Shown: positions 37,240-48,009 of the stretch, piece by piece | Layout of the letters: every line of letters starts with the position of its first letter | Position numbering within the stretch: position 1 is the stretch's first letter | Source: Streptoverticillium olivoreticuli subsp. olivoreticuli | GTDB taxonomy: Bacteria; Actinomycetota; Actinomycetes; Streptomycetales; Streptomycetaceae | Direction of reading: 5' to 3' | Length of the DNA: 64,000 nt | NCBI RefSeq assembly: GCF_003391135.1 | Contig: NZ_CP031455.1 | Span: forward strand, 4,247,001 to 4,311,000 | Translations under genes and position numbers: made by a program | The notes under the pieces: generated by a model | Databases searched by the model: none | The model's input: the letters and a program-made list of their open reading frames with translations, nothing else | Told to the model about the DNA's origin: nothing

Positions 37240-38400
37240 CTACTTCGGCAGGTTGCGCGCCATGACGATGCGCTGGACCTGGTTCGTGCCCTCGTAGATT
37301 TGCGTGATCTTGGCGTCGCGCATCATGCGCTCCACCGGGTAGTCACGGGTGTAGCCGTAGCCGCCGAGCAGCTGGACGGCGTCCGTGGTGACCTCCATGG
37401 CGACGTCGGACGCGAAGCACTTGGCCGCGGCGCCGAAGAAGGTGAGGTCGCCGTCGACCCGCTCGGACTTGGCCGCGGCCGAGTACGTCAGCTGGCGGGC
37501 GGCCTCCAGCTTCATCGCCATGTCGGCGAGCATGAACTGGATGCCCTGGAAGTCGGCGATCGGCTTGCCGAACTGCTTGCGCTCCAGGACATAGCCCTTG
37601 GCGTAGTCCAGCGCGCCCTGCGCGATGCCCAGCGCCTGCGCCGCGATGGTGATGCGGGTGTGGTCGAGGGTCTTCATCGCGGTCGCGAAGCCGGTGCCCT
37701 CCTCGCCGATCATGCGGTCGGCGGGGATCCGGACGTTGTCGAGGTAGACCTCGCGGGTCGGGGAGCCCTTGATGCCGAGCTTCTTCTCCGGCGCGCCGAA
37801 GGAGACGCCCTCGTCGGACTTCTCCACCACGAAGGCGGAGATGCCCTTGGAACGCTTCTCGGGGTCGGTGACGGCCATGACCGTGTAGTACTCGCTGACG
37901 CCCGCGTTGGTGATCCAGCGCTTCACGCCGTTGAGGATGTAGTGGTCGCCGTCGCGCACGGCCTTGGTCTTCATGCCGGCCGCGTCCGAGCCCGCGTCGG
38001 GCTCCGAGAGGGCGTACGAGAACATCGCCTCGCCCTTGGCGAGCGGGCTCAGGTAGCGCTTCTTCAGGTCGTCCGAGCCGGAGAGCACGACGGGCAGCGA
38101 GCCGAGCTTGTTGACCGCCGGGATCAGGGAGGAGGAGGCACAGACGCGCGCGACCTCCTCGATGACGATCACGGTGGCCAGCGCGTCGGCACCGGCGCCG
38201 CCGAACTCCTCGGGGACGTGCACGGCGTGCAGATCGGCGGCCACCAGGGAGTCGAGCGCCTCCTGGGGGAAGCGGCCCTCCTCGTCCACCTCGGCGGCGA
38301 ACGGCGCGATCTTCGCCTCGGCGAGCGAGCGCACGACCTTGCGGAGCTCGTCGTGCTCCTCGGAAGGCCGGTACAGGTCGAAGTCCTTTGATCCCGCCAA
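37240..38400 (-). CDS. Acyl-CoA dehydrogenase
   Basis: 386 aa FAD enzyme of fatty-acid or branched-acid beta-oxidation, making trans-2-enoyl-CoA. N-terminal helical domain, YALSEPDAGSDAAGMKT (FAD/substrate), the LDHTRITIAAQALGIAQGALDYA helix, and the catalytic-base region IYEGTNQVQRIVMARNL. TTG start at 38400 with GGGGAG six bases upstream; TTG starts are rare. A TetR-style operator (38419-38437) lies directly upstream, suggesting acyl-CoA-responsive control. Divergent from the UDP-glucose dehydrogenase. Confidence 0.93.
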   Translation of the reverse strand: MAGSKDFDLYRPSEEHDELRKVVRSLAEAKIAPFAAEVDEEGRFPQEALDSLVAADLHAVHVPEEFGGAGADALATVIVIEEVARVCASSSLIPAVNKLGSLPVVLSGSDDLKKRYLSPLAKGEAMFSYALSEPDAGSDAAGMKTKAVRDGDHYILNGVKRWITNAGVSEYYTVMAVTDPEKRSKGISAFVVEKSDEGVSFGAPEKKLGIKGSPTREVYLDNVRIPADRMIGEEGTGFATAMKTLDHTRITIAAQALGIAQGALDYAKGYVLERKQFGKPIADFQGIQFMLADMAMKLEAARQLTYSAAAKSERVDGDLTFFGAAAKCFASDVAMEVTTDAVQLLGGYGYTRDYPVERMMRDAKITQIYEGTNQVQRIVMARNLPK

Positions 38401-38418
38401 GGCGTACTCCCCTGAGAG

Positions 38419-38437
38419 TTAACTACCGTTTAGTAAC
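38419..38437. promoter_or_regulatory. Candidate operator TTAACTACCGTTTAGTAAC
   Basis: Imperfect dyad built on ACTA/TAGT half-sites flanked by TTA/TAA, 19 bp upstream of the acyl-CoA dehydrogenase start. A+T-rich dyads of this shape are typical TetR-family operators at fatty-acid genes. The regulator is not in the window. Confidence 0.45.
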
Positions 38438-38606
38438 CCGATTCTAGGGGCGGCTTCCGGACGGGTATACGTGAGCTTGCCGACAGCGTCCGCACGACGG
38501 TCCGCGCTGCGCCCGACCTTCATGGCGTCTCCCGAGATCCTTCCCGGCCCCCGCCCCGACTATGCTCGGGCAGCGCAGTCCAGCCCGTCAGCACATGGAG
38601 CACCGC

Positions 38607-39947
38607 ATGGCCCCCAGGATCACCGTGATCGGCACCGGCTACCTCGGCGCCACCCATGCCGCGGCCATGGCCGAGCTCGGCTTCGAGGTGCTGGGCCTCG
38701 ACGTGGTGCCGGAGAAGATCGAGATGCTCGGCCGGGGCAGGGTCCCGATGTACGAGCCCGGTCTGGAGGAGCTGCTCTCCCGCCACGTCGCCGGGATCGA
38801 GGGCTCGACCGGGCGGCTGCGCTTCACCACCTCCTGGGAGGAGGTCGGCGAATTCGGCGACGTCCACTTCATCTGCGTGAACACCCCGCAGAAGCACGGC
38901 GAGTACGCCTGCGACATGTCCTACGTCGAGGCCGCCGTCTCCTCCCTCGCCCCCGTGCTGCACCGGCCCGCGCTGGTCGTCGGCAAGTCCACCGTCCCGG
39001 TGGGCAGCGCCGCCCGGCTCGCGGGGCTGCTCGCCGAACTGGCCCCGGCGGGCGCGGACGTGGAGCTCGCCTGGAACCCGGAGTTCCTGCGCGAGGGCTT
39101 CGCCGTCCAGGACACCCTGCACCCCGACCGGATCGTCGTCGGCGTCGCCGGTGAGCGCGGCGAGAAGCTGCTGCGCGAGGTGTACGCGACCCCGATCGGC
39201 GAGGGCACGCCGTTCGTCGTCGCCGACTACCCCACGGCCGAGCTGGTGAAGACCGCCGCGAACTCCTTCCTCGCCACGAAGATCTCGTTCATCAACGCCA
39301 TGGCCGAGGTCTGCGAGGCCGCCGACGGCGACGTCGTGAAGCTGGCGGAGGCCATCGGCCACGACGAGCGGATCGGCGAGAAGTTTCTGCGGGCCGGCAT
39401 CGGCTTCGGCGGCGGCTGCCTGCCGAAGGACATCCGCGCCTTCATGGCCCGCGCGGGCGAGCTGGGCGTCGACCAGGCGCTGACCTTCCTCCGCGAGGTC
39501 GACTCCATCAACATGCGCCGGCGCGGCCACATGGTCGAGCTCGCGCGCGAGGCGGTCGGCGGCAGCTTCCTCGGGCAGCGCGTCGCGGTGCTCGGCGCGG
39601 CGTTCAAGCCGGACTCCGACGACGTACGGGACTCCCCGGCGCTCAACGTCGCCGGGCAGATCCACCTTCAGGGCGGGCAGGTCACGGTCTACGACCCCAA
39701 GGGCATGGACAACGCGCGCCGCCTCTTCCCGACGCTGGCCTACGCGCCGACGGCGCTGGACGCGGTGCGGGGCGCGCACGTCGTGCTCCACCTGACGGAG
39801 TGGCGCGAGTTCCGCGAGCTGGATCCGGCGGCGCTGGGGGCGGTGGCGGCGTCGCGGCACGTCCTGGACGGGCGCAATGCGCTGGACGCCGCCGCTTGGC
39901 GTTCGGCCGGGTGGACGTTCCGAGCGATGGGTCGCCCCCGGGCGTAG
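38607..39947 (+). CDS. UDP-glucose/GDP-mannose dehydrogenase family (UDP-glucose 6-dehydrogenase)
   Basis: 446 aa. Oxidises UDP-glucose to UDP-glucuronate (or GDP-mannose analogously), NAD-dependent. N-terminal Rossmann VIGTGYLGATHA, FICVNTPQK, the central dimer helix, catalytic Cys in GFGGGCLPKD (near residue 271) and the C-terminal UDP-binding domain (GAAFKPDSDDVRDSPA). ATG 38607 follows GGAG by six bases; TATGCT at 38561-38566 is a likely -10. It supplies uronic acid for surface glycans. Followed by repeat copy 2. Confidence 0.92.
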   Translation: MAPRITVIGTGYLGATHAAAMAELGFEVLGLDVVPEKIEMLGRGRVPMYEPGLEELLSRHVAGIEGSTGRLRFTTSWEEVGEFGDVHFICVNTPQKHGEYACDMSYVEAAVSSLAPVLHRPALVVGKSTVPVGSAARLAGLLAELAPAGADVELAWNPEFLREGFAVQDTLHPDRIVVGVAGERGEKLLREVYATPIGEGTPFVVADYPTAELVKTAANSFLATKISFINAMAEVCEAADGDVVKLAEAIGHDERIGEKFLRAGIGFGGGCLPKDIRAFMARAGELGVDQALTFLREVDSINMRRRGHMVELAREAVGGSFLGQRVAVLGAAFKPDSDDVRDSPALNVAGQIHLQGGQVTVYDPKGMDNARRLFPTLAYAPTALDAVRGAHVVLHLTEWREFRELDPAALGAVAASRHVLDGRNALDAAAWRSAGWTFRAMGRPRA

Positions 39948-39948
39948 C

Positions 39949-40283
39949 GGGTTTCCGGGGCTCCGCCCCGCACCCCGGGCGCCTGCGGCGGGCTTGTTCC
40001 CCACCCCGCCCCTTCCCGCAGCATCTGATGCTCGGCTCCGCCGAGGCCGGGGCTCCGCCCCGGACCCCCGCTCGGGTGCGGCCCGGCGGGCTTTGTTCCC
40101 CAGCCCCGCCCCTTCCCGAAACCGGGGCTCCGCCCCAGACCCCGAAGCACGCTTCGCGCGCTGTCCTCAAACGCCGGACGGGCTGGAAAATCCAGCCCGT
40201 CCGGCGATTGAGGACGCGCCCGCAGGGCGCTGGGGGTCCGGGGGTCTCCCCCGGTTTCGGGAAGGGGCGGGGCTGGGGAAGAA
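39949..40283. repeat. Dispersed intergenic repeat, copy 2 (composite)
   Basis: The 336-bp gap between convergent genes is filled with repeat modules. 39981-40018 equals copy 1; a CCCAGCCCCGCCCCTTCCCG-type module recurs; and 40163-40215 is a near-perfect hairpin. No gene is supported here. Confidence 0.9.
40163..40215. terminator. 25-bp stem hairpin, bidirectional terminator
   Basis: 40163-40187 pairs with 40191-40215 at 24 of 25 positions around an AAA loop. It sits between the convergent UDP-glucose dehydrogenase and dipeptidase genes, and is built from two inverted copies of the dispersed AGCCCGTCCGGCG repeat. Confidence 0.85.
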
Positions 40284-41477
40284 CTAGCCGTCCAAGGACT
40301 CGCGCGTCGCGTTCGACGGGGGCGTATCCGCCAGGGAGCGGGCCGTATCCTCCGCCGCGCGAAGCACCCGCACCGCGTTCCCCCACGTCAGCTTCGCCAA
40401 GTCGCCCTCCGACCAACCCCGTCGCAGCAACTCCGCGATCAAGTTCGGATAGCCCGCGACATCCGCCAGATCCGCCGGCGTGAACGCCGTGCCGTCGAAG
40501 TCGCCGCCGATGCCGATGTGGTCGATGCCCGCGACCTCGCGCATGTGGTCCAGGTGGTCGGCGACCGTCGACGCCGTCGCGAGAGGGCGCGGGTTGGTCG
40601 CCTCGAAGGCGCGGTGGACGGCCATCGCCTCGGCCGTGGTGTCGAGGTGGTGCAGGCCGTGGGCGCGCATGTTCTCGTCGGCGGCCCGGGTCCAGGCGAC
40701 GGCCTCCGGCAGGATGAACTTCGGGACGAAGGTGGCCATGGCCACGCCGCCGTTCGCGGCGAGCGAGGCCAGCACGTCGTCGGGGACGTTGCGCGGGTGG
40801 TCGCACACCGCCCGCGCCGAGGAGTGCGAGAAGATCACCGGCGCGGTGCTGACCCGCAGGGCACAGCGCATCGTGTCGGCGGAGACGTGCGAGAGGTCGA
40901 CGAGCATGCCGACGCGGTTCATCTCCCGCACGACCTCCTCGCCGAAGCGGGTCAGCCCGCCCGCGACGGGCGCGTCGGTGGCGGAGTCGGCCCACGGGAC
41001 GTTGTCGTTGTGGGTCAGCGTCATATAGCGCACGCCGAGCCGGTGCAGGGCGCGGAGCGTGGCGAGGGAGTTGTTGATGCTGTGGCCGCCCTCGGCGCCC
41101 ATGAGGGACGCGATCCGGCCATCCGCGCGCGCCGCCTCCATGTCGTCCGCGGTGAAGGCGAGGCGCAGGTCCGCGGGGTGGCGGGCGACCAGCTGGCGCA
41201 CGACGTCGATCTGTTCGAGCGTGGCGCTGACGGCGTCGTCACCGGCCATGTCGGTCCGTACGTACACGGACCAGAACTGTGCCCCGACGCCGCCCGCCCG
41301 CAGCCGGGGCAGGTCGGTGTGGAGGTCGGCGCTCTGGTCGGTGGCGATGTCGCGCCGGTCGAGGTCGTAGCGGACCTGCTGGCGCAGGGCCCAGGGGAGG
41401 TCGTTGTGGCCGTCGACGACGGGGTGCGCGGCGAGCAGTTCCCGGGCGCGGGCGAGGTGGTCGTTCACGGTGGTCAC
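40284..41477 (-). CDS. Membrane dipeptidase-type metallopeptidase (M19)
   Basis: 397 aa. Hydrolyses dipeptides, often including those with D-residues or dehydro residues, with two zinc ions. Metal ligands: VVDGHNDLPW (His, Asp), the bridging Glu in GAEGGHS, His in DLSHVS and FSHSS, and Asp in GIGGDFDG. GTG 41477 overlaps the purE stop (GTGA), so it is translated with the purine genes. No signal peptide, so it is probably cytosolic in spite of the family name. Substrate not predictable. Confidence 0.9.
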   Translation of the reverse strand: MTTVNDHLARARELLAAHPVVDGHNDLPWALRQQVRYDLDRRDIATDQSADLHTDLPRLRAGGVGAQFWSVYVRTDMAGDDAVSATLEQIDVVRQLVARHPADLRLAFTADDMEAARADGRIASLMGAEGGHSINNSLATLRALHRLGVRYMTLTHNDNVPWADSATDAPVAGGLTRFGEEVVREMNRVGMLVDLSHVSADTMRCALRVSTAPVIFSHSSARAVCDHPRNVPDDVLASLAANGGVAMATFVPKFILPEAVAWTRAADENMRAHGLHHLDTTAEAMAVHRAFEATNPRPLATASTVADHLDHMREVAGIDHIGIGGDFDGTAFTPADLADVAGYPNLIAELLRRGWSEGDLAKLTWGNAVRVLRAAEDTARSLADTPPSNATRESLDG

Positions 41478-42004
41478 TTCCCGAAGCCGAAGCCGTCGTT
41501 GCCCGTGGCCTTGGCCCGCAGGCGGCGGCCCTTCTCGGTCGCCTGCTCGTTGAGCTCGTCCTGGAACCGGCGCATGCGGGCCAGCAGTTCGTCGTCGTGG
41601 GCGGCGAGCATGCGGACGGCGAGCAGCCCGGCGTTGCGGGCGCCCGCGACGGAGACGGTGGCGACGGGGACCCCGGCGGGCATCTGCACGATGGAGAGCA
41701 GGGAGTCCATGCCGTCGAGGTACTTCAGCGGCACGGGCACGCCGATGACCGGCAGCGGGGTGACCGAGGCCAGCATCCCGGGGAGGTGGGCCGCTCCCCC
41801 GGCGCCGGCGATGACCGCCTTGAGCCCGCGGCCGGCGGCCTGCTCCCCGTACGCGATCATCTCGCGCGGCATCCGGTGCGCGGAGACGACGTCGACCTCG
41901 TAGGGGACGTCGAATTCGTCGAGGGCCTTGGCGGCGGCCTCCATGACGGGCCAGTCGGAGTCGGAGCCCATGACGATGCCGACCAGGGGGGAGCGGTGGC
42001 TCAT
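41474..42004 (-). CDS. purE: N5-carboxyaminoimidazole ribonucleotide mutase
   Basis: 176 aa, converts N5-CAIR to CAIR in purine synthesis. GIVMGSDSDWPVMEAA is the phosphate-binding N-terminus; the SAHRMP catalytic loop (His near residue 42) and AGGAAHLPGM follow. ATG 42004 overlaps the purK stop (ATGA). The C-terminal extension ending NDGFGFGK is typical of actinobacterial PurE. Part of a purK-purE-dipeptidase operon. Confidence 0.96.
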   Translation of the reverse strand: MSHRSPLVGIVMGSDSDWPVMEAAAKALDEFDVPYEVDVVSAHRMPREMIAYGEQAAGRGLKAVIAGAGGAAHLPGMLASVTPLPVIGVPVPLKYLDGMDSLLSIVQMPAGVPVATVSVAGARNAGLLAVRMLAAHDDELLARMRRFQDELNEQATEKGRRLRAKATGNDGFGFGK

Positions 42005-43176
42005 TCGGTGATCGTTCCTCGCAGGTATCCGGCGGCGTGGGCGGCGCGCTCGCGCACGTCGGCCAGGTCGTCGCCGTAGGTGTTGACGTGGCCGACCTTG
42101 CGGCCGGGCTTCACGTCCTTGCCGTACATGTGGATCTTCAGGCCGGGGTCCCGCGCCATGCAATGGAGGTAGGCGGAGTACATGTCGGGGTAGTCGCCGC
42201 CGAGGACGTTGGCCATGACGGTCCACTTGGCCCGCGGGCGCGGGTCGCCGAGCGGGAGGTCGAGCACGGCGCGCACATGGTTGGCGAACTGCGAGGTGAT
42301 CGCGCCGTCCTGGGTCCAGTGGCCGGAGTTGTGCGGGCGCATGGCCAGCTCGTTGACGAGGACCGCGGGGTTGCCGTCCTCGTCCCGGATCTCGAAGAGC
42401 TCGACGGCGAGGTGGCCGACGACGTCCAGCTCCTTGGCCACCTTCAGGGCGAGCTGCTGCGCGTGCGCGGAGAGCTGCTCGGAGAGGCCGGGCGCGGGGG
42501 CGATGACGGTGTCGCAGACGCCGTCGACCTGGATGGACTCGACGACGGGGTAGGAGACGGCCTGGCCGTGCGGGGAGCGGACGACGTTGGCGGCGAGCTC
42601 GCGGACGAAGGCGACCTTCTCCTCGGCGAGCACGGGCACTCCGGCGCGGAAGGGTTCACCCGCCTCTTCTGCGTTGCGGACGATCCAAACCCCCTTTCCG
42701 TCGTAACCGCCGCGGACCGTCTTGAGGACGACGGGGAAGCCTCCCCCAGCTACCGCTGGGGGTGCCCCCAGCTCCGCGGCGAAGCGCTCGACGTCCGCGG
42801 GGTCCTCGACGATCCGGTGCCGGGGGCAGGGCACCCCGATCGCGTCGAGCTTCGCCCGCATCACACCCTTGTCCTGGGCGTGCACCAACGCGTCGGGCCC
42901 CGGGCGGACGGGGATCCCGTCCGCCTCCAGGGCCCGGAGGTGCTCGGTCGGAACGTGCTCGTGATCGAAGGTGATCACATCGCAGCCTTGTGCGAAAGCA
43001 CGAAGGGTTTCCAGGTCGCGGTAGTCGCCGATGACGACGTCGCTGACCGCCTGGGCCGCCGAGTCCTGCGGGGTGTCACTGAGCAGCTTGAACTTGATGC
43101 CGAGGGGGATACCCGCCTCGTGGGTCATACGGGCGAGCTGACCGCCGCCGACCATGCCGACTACCGGGAACGTCAC
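42001..43176 (-). CDS. purK: N5-carboxyaminoimidazole ribonucleotide synthase
   Basis: 391-aa ATP-grasp enzyme that carboxylates AIR with bicarbonate and ATP. PVVGMVGGGQLARM opens it; ATP-grasp motifs KTVRGGYDGKGV and ELAMRPHNSGHWT are present. GTG 43176 has TACCCT six bases upstream, so it is leaderless. Residues in AAELGAPPAVAGGGFPVV include an extra segment encoded by a palindromic repeat (see 42743-42772), absent as I recall from typical PurK between Ala-Glu and FPVVLK. It probably lies in a surface loop and is tolerated. Confidence 0.95.
   Translation of the reverse strand: MTFPVVGMVGGGQLARMTHEAGIPLGIKFKLLSDTPQDSAAQAVSDVVIGDYRDLETLRAFAQGCDVITFDHEHVPTEHLRALEADGIPVRPGPDALVHAQDKGVMRAKLDAIGVPCPRHRIVEDPADVERFAAELGAPPAVAGGGFPVVLKTVRGGYDGKGVWIVRNAEEAGEPFRAGVPVLAEEKVAFVRELAANVVRSPHGQAVSYPVVESIQVDGVCDTVIAPAPGLSEQLSAHAQQLALKVAKELDVVGHLAVELFEIRDEDGNPAVLVNELAMRPHNSGHWTQDGAITSQFANHVRAVLDLPLGDPRPRAKWTVMANVLGGDYPDMYSAYLHCMARDPGLKIHMYGKDVKPGRKVGHVNTYGDDLADVRERAAHAAGYLRGTITE
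42743..42772. repeat. Palindromic repeat inserted in purK coding sequence
   Basis: CCCCCAGC (42743-42750), TACC, GCTGGGGG (42755-42762), TG, CCCCCAGC (42765-42772): a perfect 8-bp stem plus a third arm. It is read in frame in purK as about ten extra residues (GAPPAVAGGG). Arms of this kind recur in Streptomyces intergenic DNA. Confidence 0.8.
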
Positions 43177-43182
43177 GCCCCC

Positions 43183-43188
43183 AGGGTA
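43183..43188 (-). promoter_or_regulatory. -10 element TACCCT of purK (minus strand)
   Basis: TACCCT ends six bases before the purK GTG; predicted leaderless transcript. Confidence 0.5.
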
Positions 43189-43380
43189 TCCGTACGCGCG
43201 AACCACTCCCGAACCCACTTGGAGGATCATCCGAAGAGCGAGTGTCTCGCATGATGGCCGATATGGCGTGCGTTCGCCGCACGTTCACCGACTCCGTCTC
43301 TCGGCGCCCGGAGGCGCTGGATAGCATGAAAGCTGCCCCATGTCCCGGACAGCCCCACACGACGGAGCCTGACGATCTTT

Positions 43381-43887
43381 ATGAGTCAACGGCACACCAT
43401 GCGTTCCCGGCTGCGGAGGCTGGCCCGCGAGATAGCGAAGTTCGGCGCGGTCGGGGCCATCGGGTTCGTGGTCAATCTCATCGTCTTCAACATCTGCGTC
43501 CACGGGTTCCACCTCGCCGTGGTGCGCTCGGGCGTGATCGCGACGGCCGTCGCCATCGCGACGAACTACGTCGGCAACCGCTACTGGACGTACCGCGACG
43601 CCGACACCAGCCGGCGCAGCCGTGAGCTGTCCCTGTTCCTGCTGTTCAGCGGCATCGGCCTGGTGATCGAGAACGGCATCCTGGCGCTCTCCCACTACGG
43701 CTTCGGCCTGACCTCCCCGCTCGCGGACAACATCGCCAAGAATGTCGTCGGCCTCGGCATCGGCACGGTCTTCCGCTTCTGGTCCTACCGCACCTGGGTC
43801 TTCCGCGCCCTGCCGGCCCGCGAGGCGGTGGAGACGGCGGAGTCCTTCCTGACCGACACCTCTCCGGCGCGGATCGACGCGAAGTAG
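43381..43887 (+). CDS. GtrA family membrane protein
   Basis: 168 aa with four membrane spans (about 22-44, 50-70, 88-110, 122-145). FGAVGAIGFVVNLIVFNI and TNYVGNRYWTYR are GtrA hallmarks. The family helps flip or hold undecaprenyl-phosphate sugars in surface-polysaccharide modification; partner glycosyltransferases are not adjacent. ATG 43381 follows GGAGCC; a second ATG at 43399 is possible. TAGCAT at 43322-43327 is a candidate -10. Ends four bases before the convergent draK stop. Confidence 0.9.
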   Translation: MSQRHTMRSRLRRLAREIAKFGAVGAIGFVVNLIVFNICVHGFHLAVVRSGVIATAVAIATNYVGNRYWTYRDADTSRRSRELSLFLLFSGIGLVIENGILALSHYGFGLTSPLADNIAKNVVGLGIGTVFRFWSYRTWVFRALPAREAVETAESFLTDTSPARIDAK

Positions 43888-43891
43888 CGGC

Positions 43892-45151
43892 TCAGGCCGA
43901 GCCGCCACCGTCCGTCTGGTCGGCCTCCCGGCCGAGGAACAGCGCGAAGACCGGCGGGTTCGCCTGGAGGAGCTCCAGGCGGCCGCCGTCCGCCTCCGCC
44001 AGATCGCGGGCGACCGCCAGTCCGAGACCCGTGGAGTTGCGGCCGCTGACCGTCCGCTCGAAGACCCGCGCGCCCAGGTCCGGCGGAACGCCCGGCCCCT
44101 CGTCGGTGACCTCCACGACCGCCTGGTTGCCGGTGACACGGGTGCGCAGGGCGACCGTGCCGTCCCCGTGCATCAGCGAGTTCTCGATGAGCGTCGCGAG
44201 CACCTGCGACACCGCGCCCGGGGTGCCGACGGCCCGCAGCCCCTGCTTGCCGGAGCGCACGATGGCCCGCCCCTCGCTGCGCGAGGCGGGGCGCCACTCC
44301 TCGATCTGCTGCTTGACGACCTCGTCCAGGTCGAAGGTGACGGCCGAGCTGGACTTGGGGTCGCGGGAGTTGGTGAGCAGCCGCTGGACGACATCGGTGA
44401 GCCGCTCCACCTGGGTGAGGGCGATCGTCGCCTCCTCCTTGACCGTGTCCGGGTCATCGGTGAGCGTGATCTCCTCCAGCCGCATCGACAGGGCCGTCAG
44501 CGGCGTGCGGAGCTGGTGCGAGGCGTCGGCGGCGAGCCTGCGCTCGGCGGTGAGCATCCGGGCGATCCGCTCGGCGCTGGAGTCCAGGACGTCCGCCACC
44601 CGGTCCAGTTCGGGCACGCCGTAGCGGCGGTGCCGGGGGCGGGGGTCGCCGGAGCCGAGGCGCTCGGCGGTCTCGGCGAGGTCGATCAGCGGCGCGGTGA
44701 GCCGGTTCGCCTGCCGTACGGCCAGGAAGACGGCTGCCACCACGGCCAGCAGGGCCACCGCCAGGATCACCAGCAGGGTGCGGCCGACCTCGCGGCTGAC
44801 CGTGGAGCGGGACGCCTCGACCCGTACGCTCTCGCCCTGCCCGCCCTTGAGCTGCGCGGAGATGATGCCGCCCTTGGGCCGGGTGCCGAGCTCGATGACC
44901 GGCCGGCCGGGGATCTCGATCCGGGCGTAGCGCTCGGGCGTGATCTGCTCACTGAGGATCCCCGACTCCACCCGCTCGCCGCCGACCAGCCGGCTGTCGA
45001 CGATGCTCTCCAGGCGCACCGCCTCGGACTGCACGCTCTCCTGGGCGCTGTTCTCGATCGTGCGGGTCTCGACGATGACGAGCGAGATGCCGAAGACGGC
45101 GATCACGACGAGCACGACGGCGAGCGTGGAATTGATCAGTCGGCGGCGCAC
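43892..45151 (-). CDS. draK: Sensor histidine kinase, DraK-like
   Basis: 419 aa. TM1 about 10-28, extracellular sensor (30-122), TM2 about 125-145, HAMP (about 146-200), HisKA with phospho-His in DASHQLRTPLTAL (near residue 211), HATPase_c with N box LIENSLMHGD, DEGPGVPPD and TGLGLAVARDLA. It phosphorylates the response regulator encoded directly upstream. By gene context I equate it with DraK of S. coelicolor (extracellular-pH-related control of antibiotic production), which is established knowledge for that species. GTG 45151 with GGAGGGC upstream. Confidence 0.9.
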   Translation of the reverse strand: MRRRLINSTLAVVLVVIAVFGISLVIVETRTIENSAQESVQSEAVRLESIVDSRLVGGERVESGILSEQITPERYARIEIPGRPVIELGTRPKGGIISAQLKGGQGESVRVEASRSTVSREVGRTLLVILAVALLAVVAAVFLAVRQANRLTAPLIDLAETAERLGSGDPRPRHRRYGVPELDRVADVLDSSAERIARMLTAERRLAADASHQLRTPLTALSMRLEEITLTDDPDTVKEEATIALTQVERLTDVVQRLLTNSRDPKSSSAVTFDLDEVVKQQIEEWRPASRSEGRAIVRSGKQGLRAVGTPGAVSQVLATLIENSLMHGDGTVALRTRVTGNQAVVEVTDEGPGVPPDLGARVFERTVSGRNSTGLGLAVARDLAEADGGRLELLQANPPVFALFLGREADQTDGGGSA

Positions 45152-45211
45152 TGTGCCCTCCGGGCGGGTGGTACGTAAGCAGCCCGGCAGTGGGGCCCTG
45201 GGCCGGTCGGC

Positions 45212-45892
<681 letters not shown>

Positions 45893-46361
45893 GGACTGAT
45901 GGTAGTCCGCTCGGGCGCACGTCAGAGGTGCACTCAGAGCTACCGAGGGCAACACTTCTCCAAGAGCAAACTCACCTTCGAACGTATGCGAATGGTTCCG
46001 GCGTCACCTGTGATCCATGTCTCAACTCCTTCCTTATGCGGGCGGGGTGTGACGTATGGTGACCAGACGTCTGTAGCACCATCGGGGGACCTTCGGCAGA
46101 ACAACACCGCGTCGAAGGTCCCTGTTGTGCACGGGGCTGCCCCCGCAGCCTTGGAAAACAGTGAATGACCTGTCGGCCGGGTCCGCCGCGCGAAGGTGCG
46201 CGGGGGCGTGGATCCCGGCGTACGGCTGTCCTGCCGGGCCCTCGTCAGAGGGGCCGAACCCCTAGGGCGTGGGGGCGGGCAGTGCAGTAGCCGGTGCCGG
46301 CCAACCCCCACCCGGGCGCGCAGCAGCTCCACCGCGCGTCCCGAGCACACAAGGATCGACC
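45893..46361. other. draR-POT divergent intergenic region
   Basis: 469 bp; the long POT side probably includes a 5' leader. A 34-codon GTG frame at about 46161 is readable but unsupported. No riboswitch class or strong operator was recognised. Confidence 0.5.
45899..45904 (-). promoter_or_regulatory. -10 element TACCAT of draR (minus strand)
   Basis: TACCAT ends six bases before the draR ATG, which lacks a ribosome site; leaderless start predicted. Confidence 0.5.
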
Positions 46362-47894
<1,533 letters not shown>

Positions 47895-47919
47895 CCCGTC
47901 ACTCTTCGTGACACTTGGT

Positions 47920-47956
47920 GCCCCCGGCGCGATGACGCGCCGGGGGCGCTTTGCGT
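47920..47956 (+). terminator. Strong hairpin terminator after POT gene
   Basis: GCCCCCGGCGCG (47920-47931) pairs perfectly with CGCGCCGGGGGC (47936-47947) around ATGA, followed by GCTTTGCGTT. It begins 26 bases after the POT stop. Confidence 0.85.
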
Positions 47957-48009
47957 TGCGGCGGATGTAGAGGGGGCGCCTTCGCGCCCCCTCCGCCTGT
48001 TCAAGCTGT

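Noticed and set aside
46161..46265. 34-codon GTG frame upstream of the POT gene as a leader peptide
   Set aside because: No ribosome site, no codon clustering, no linked hairpin.
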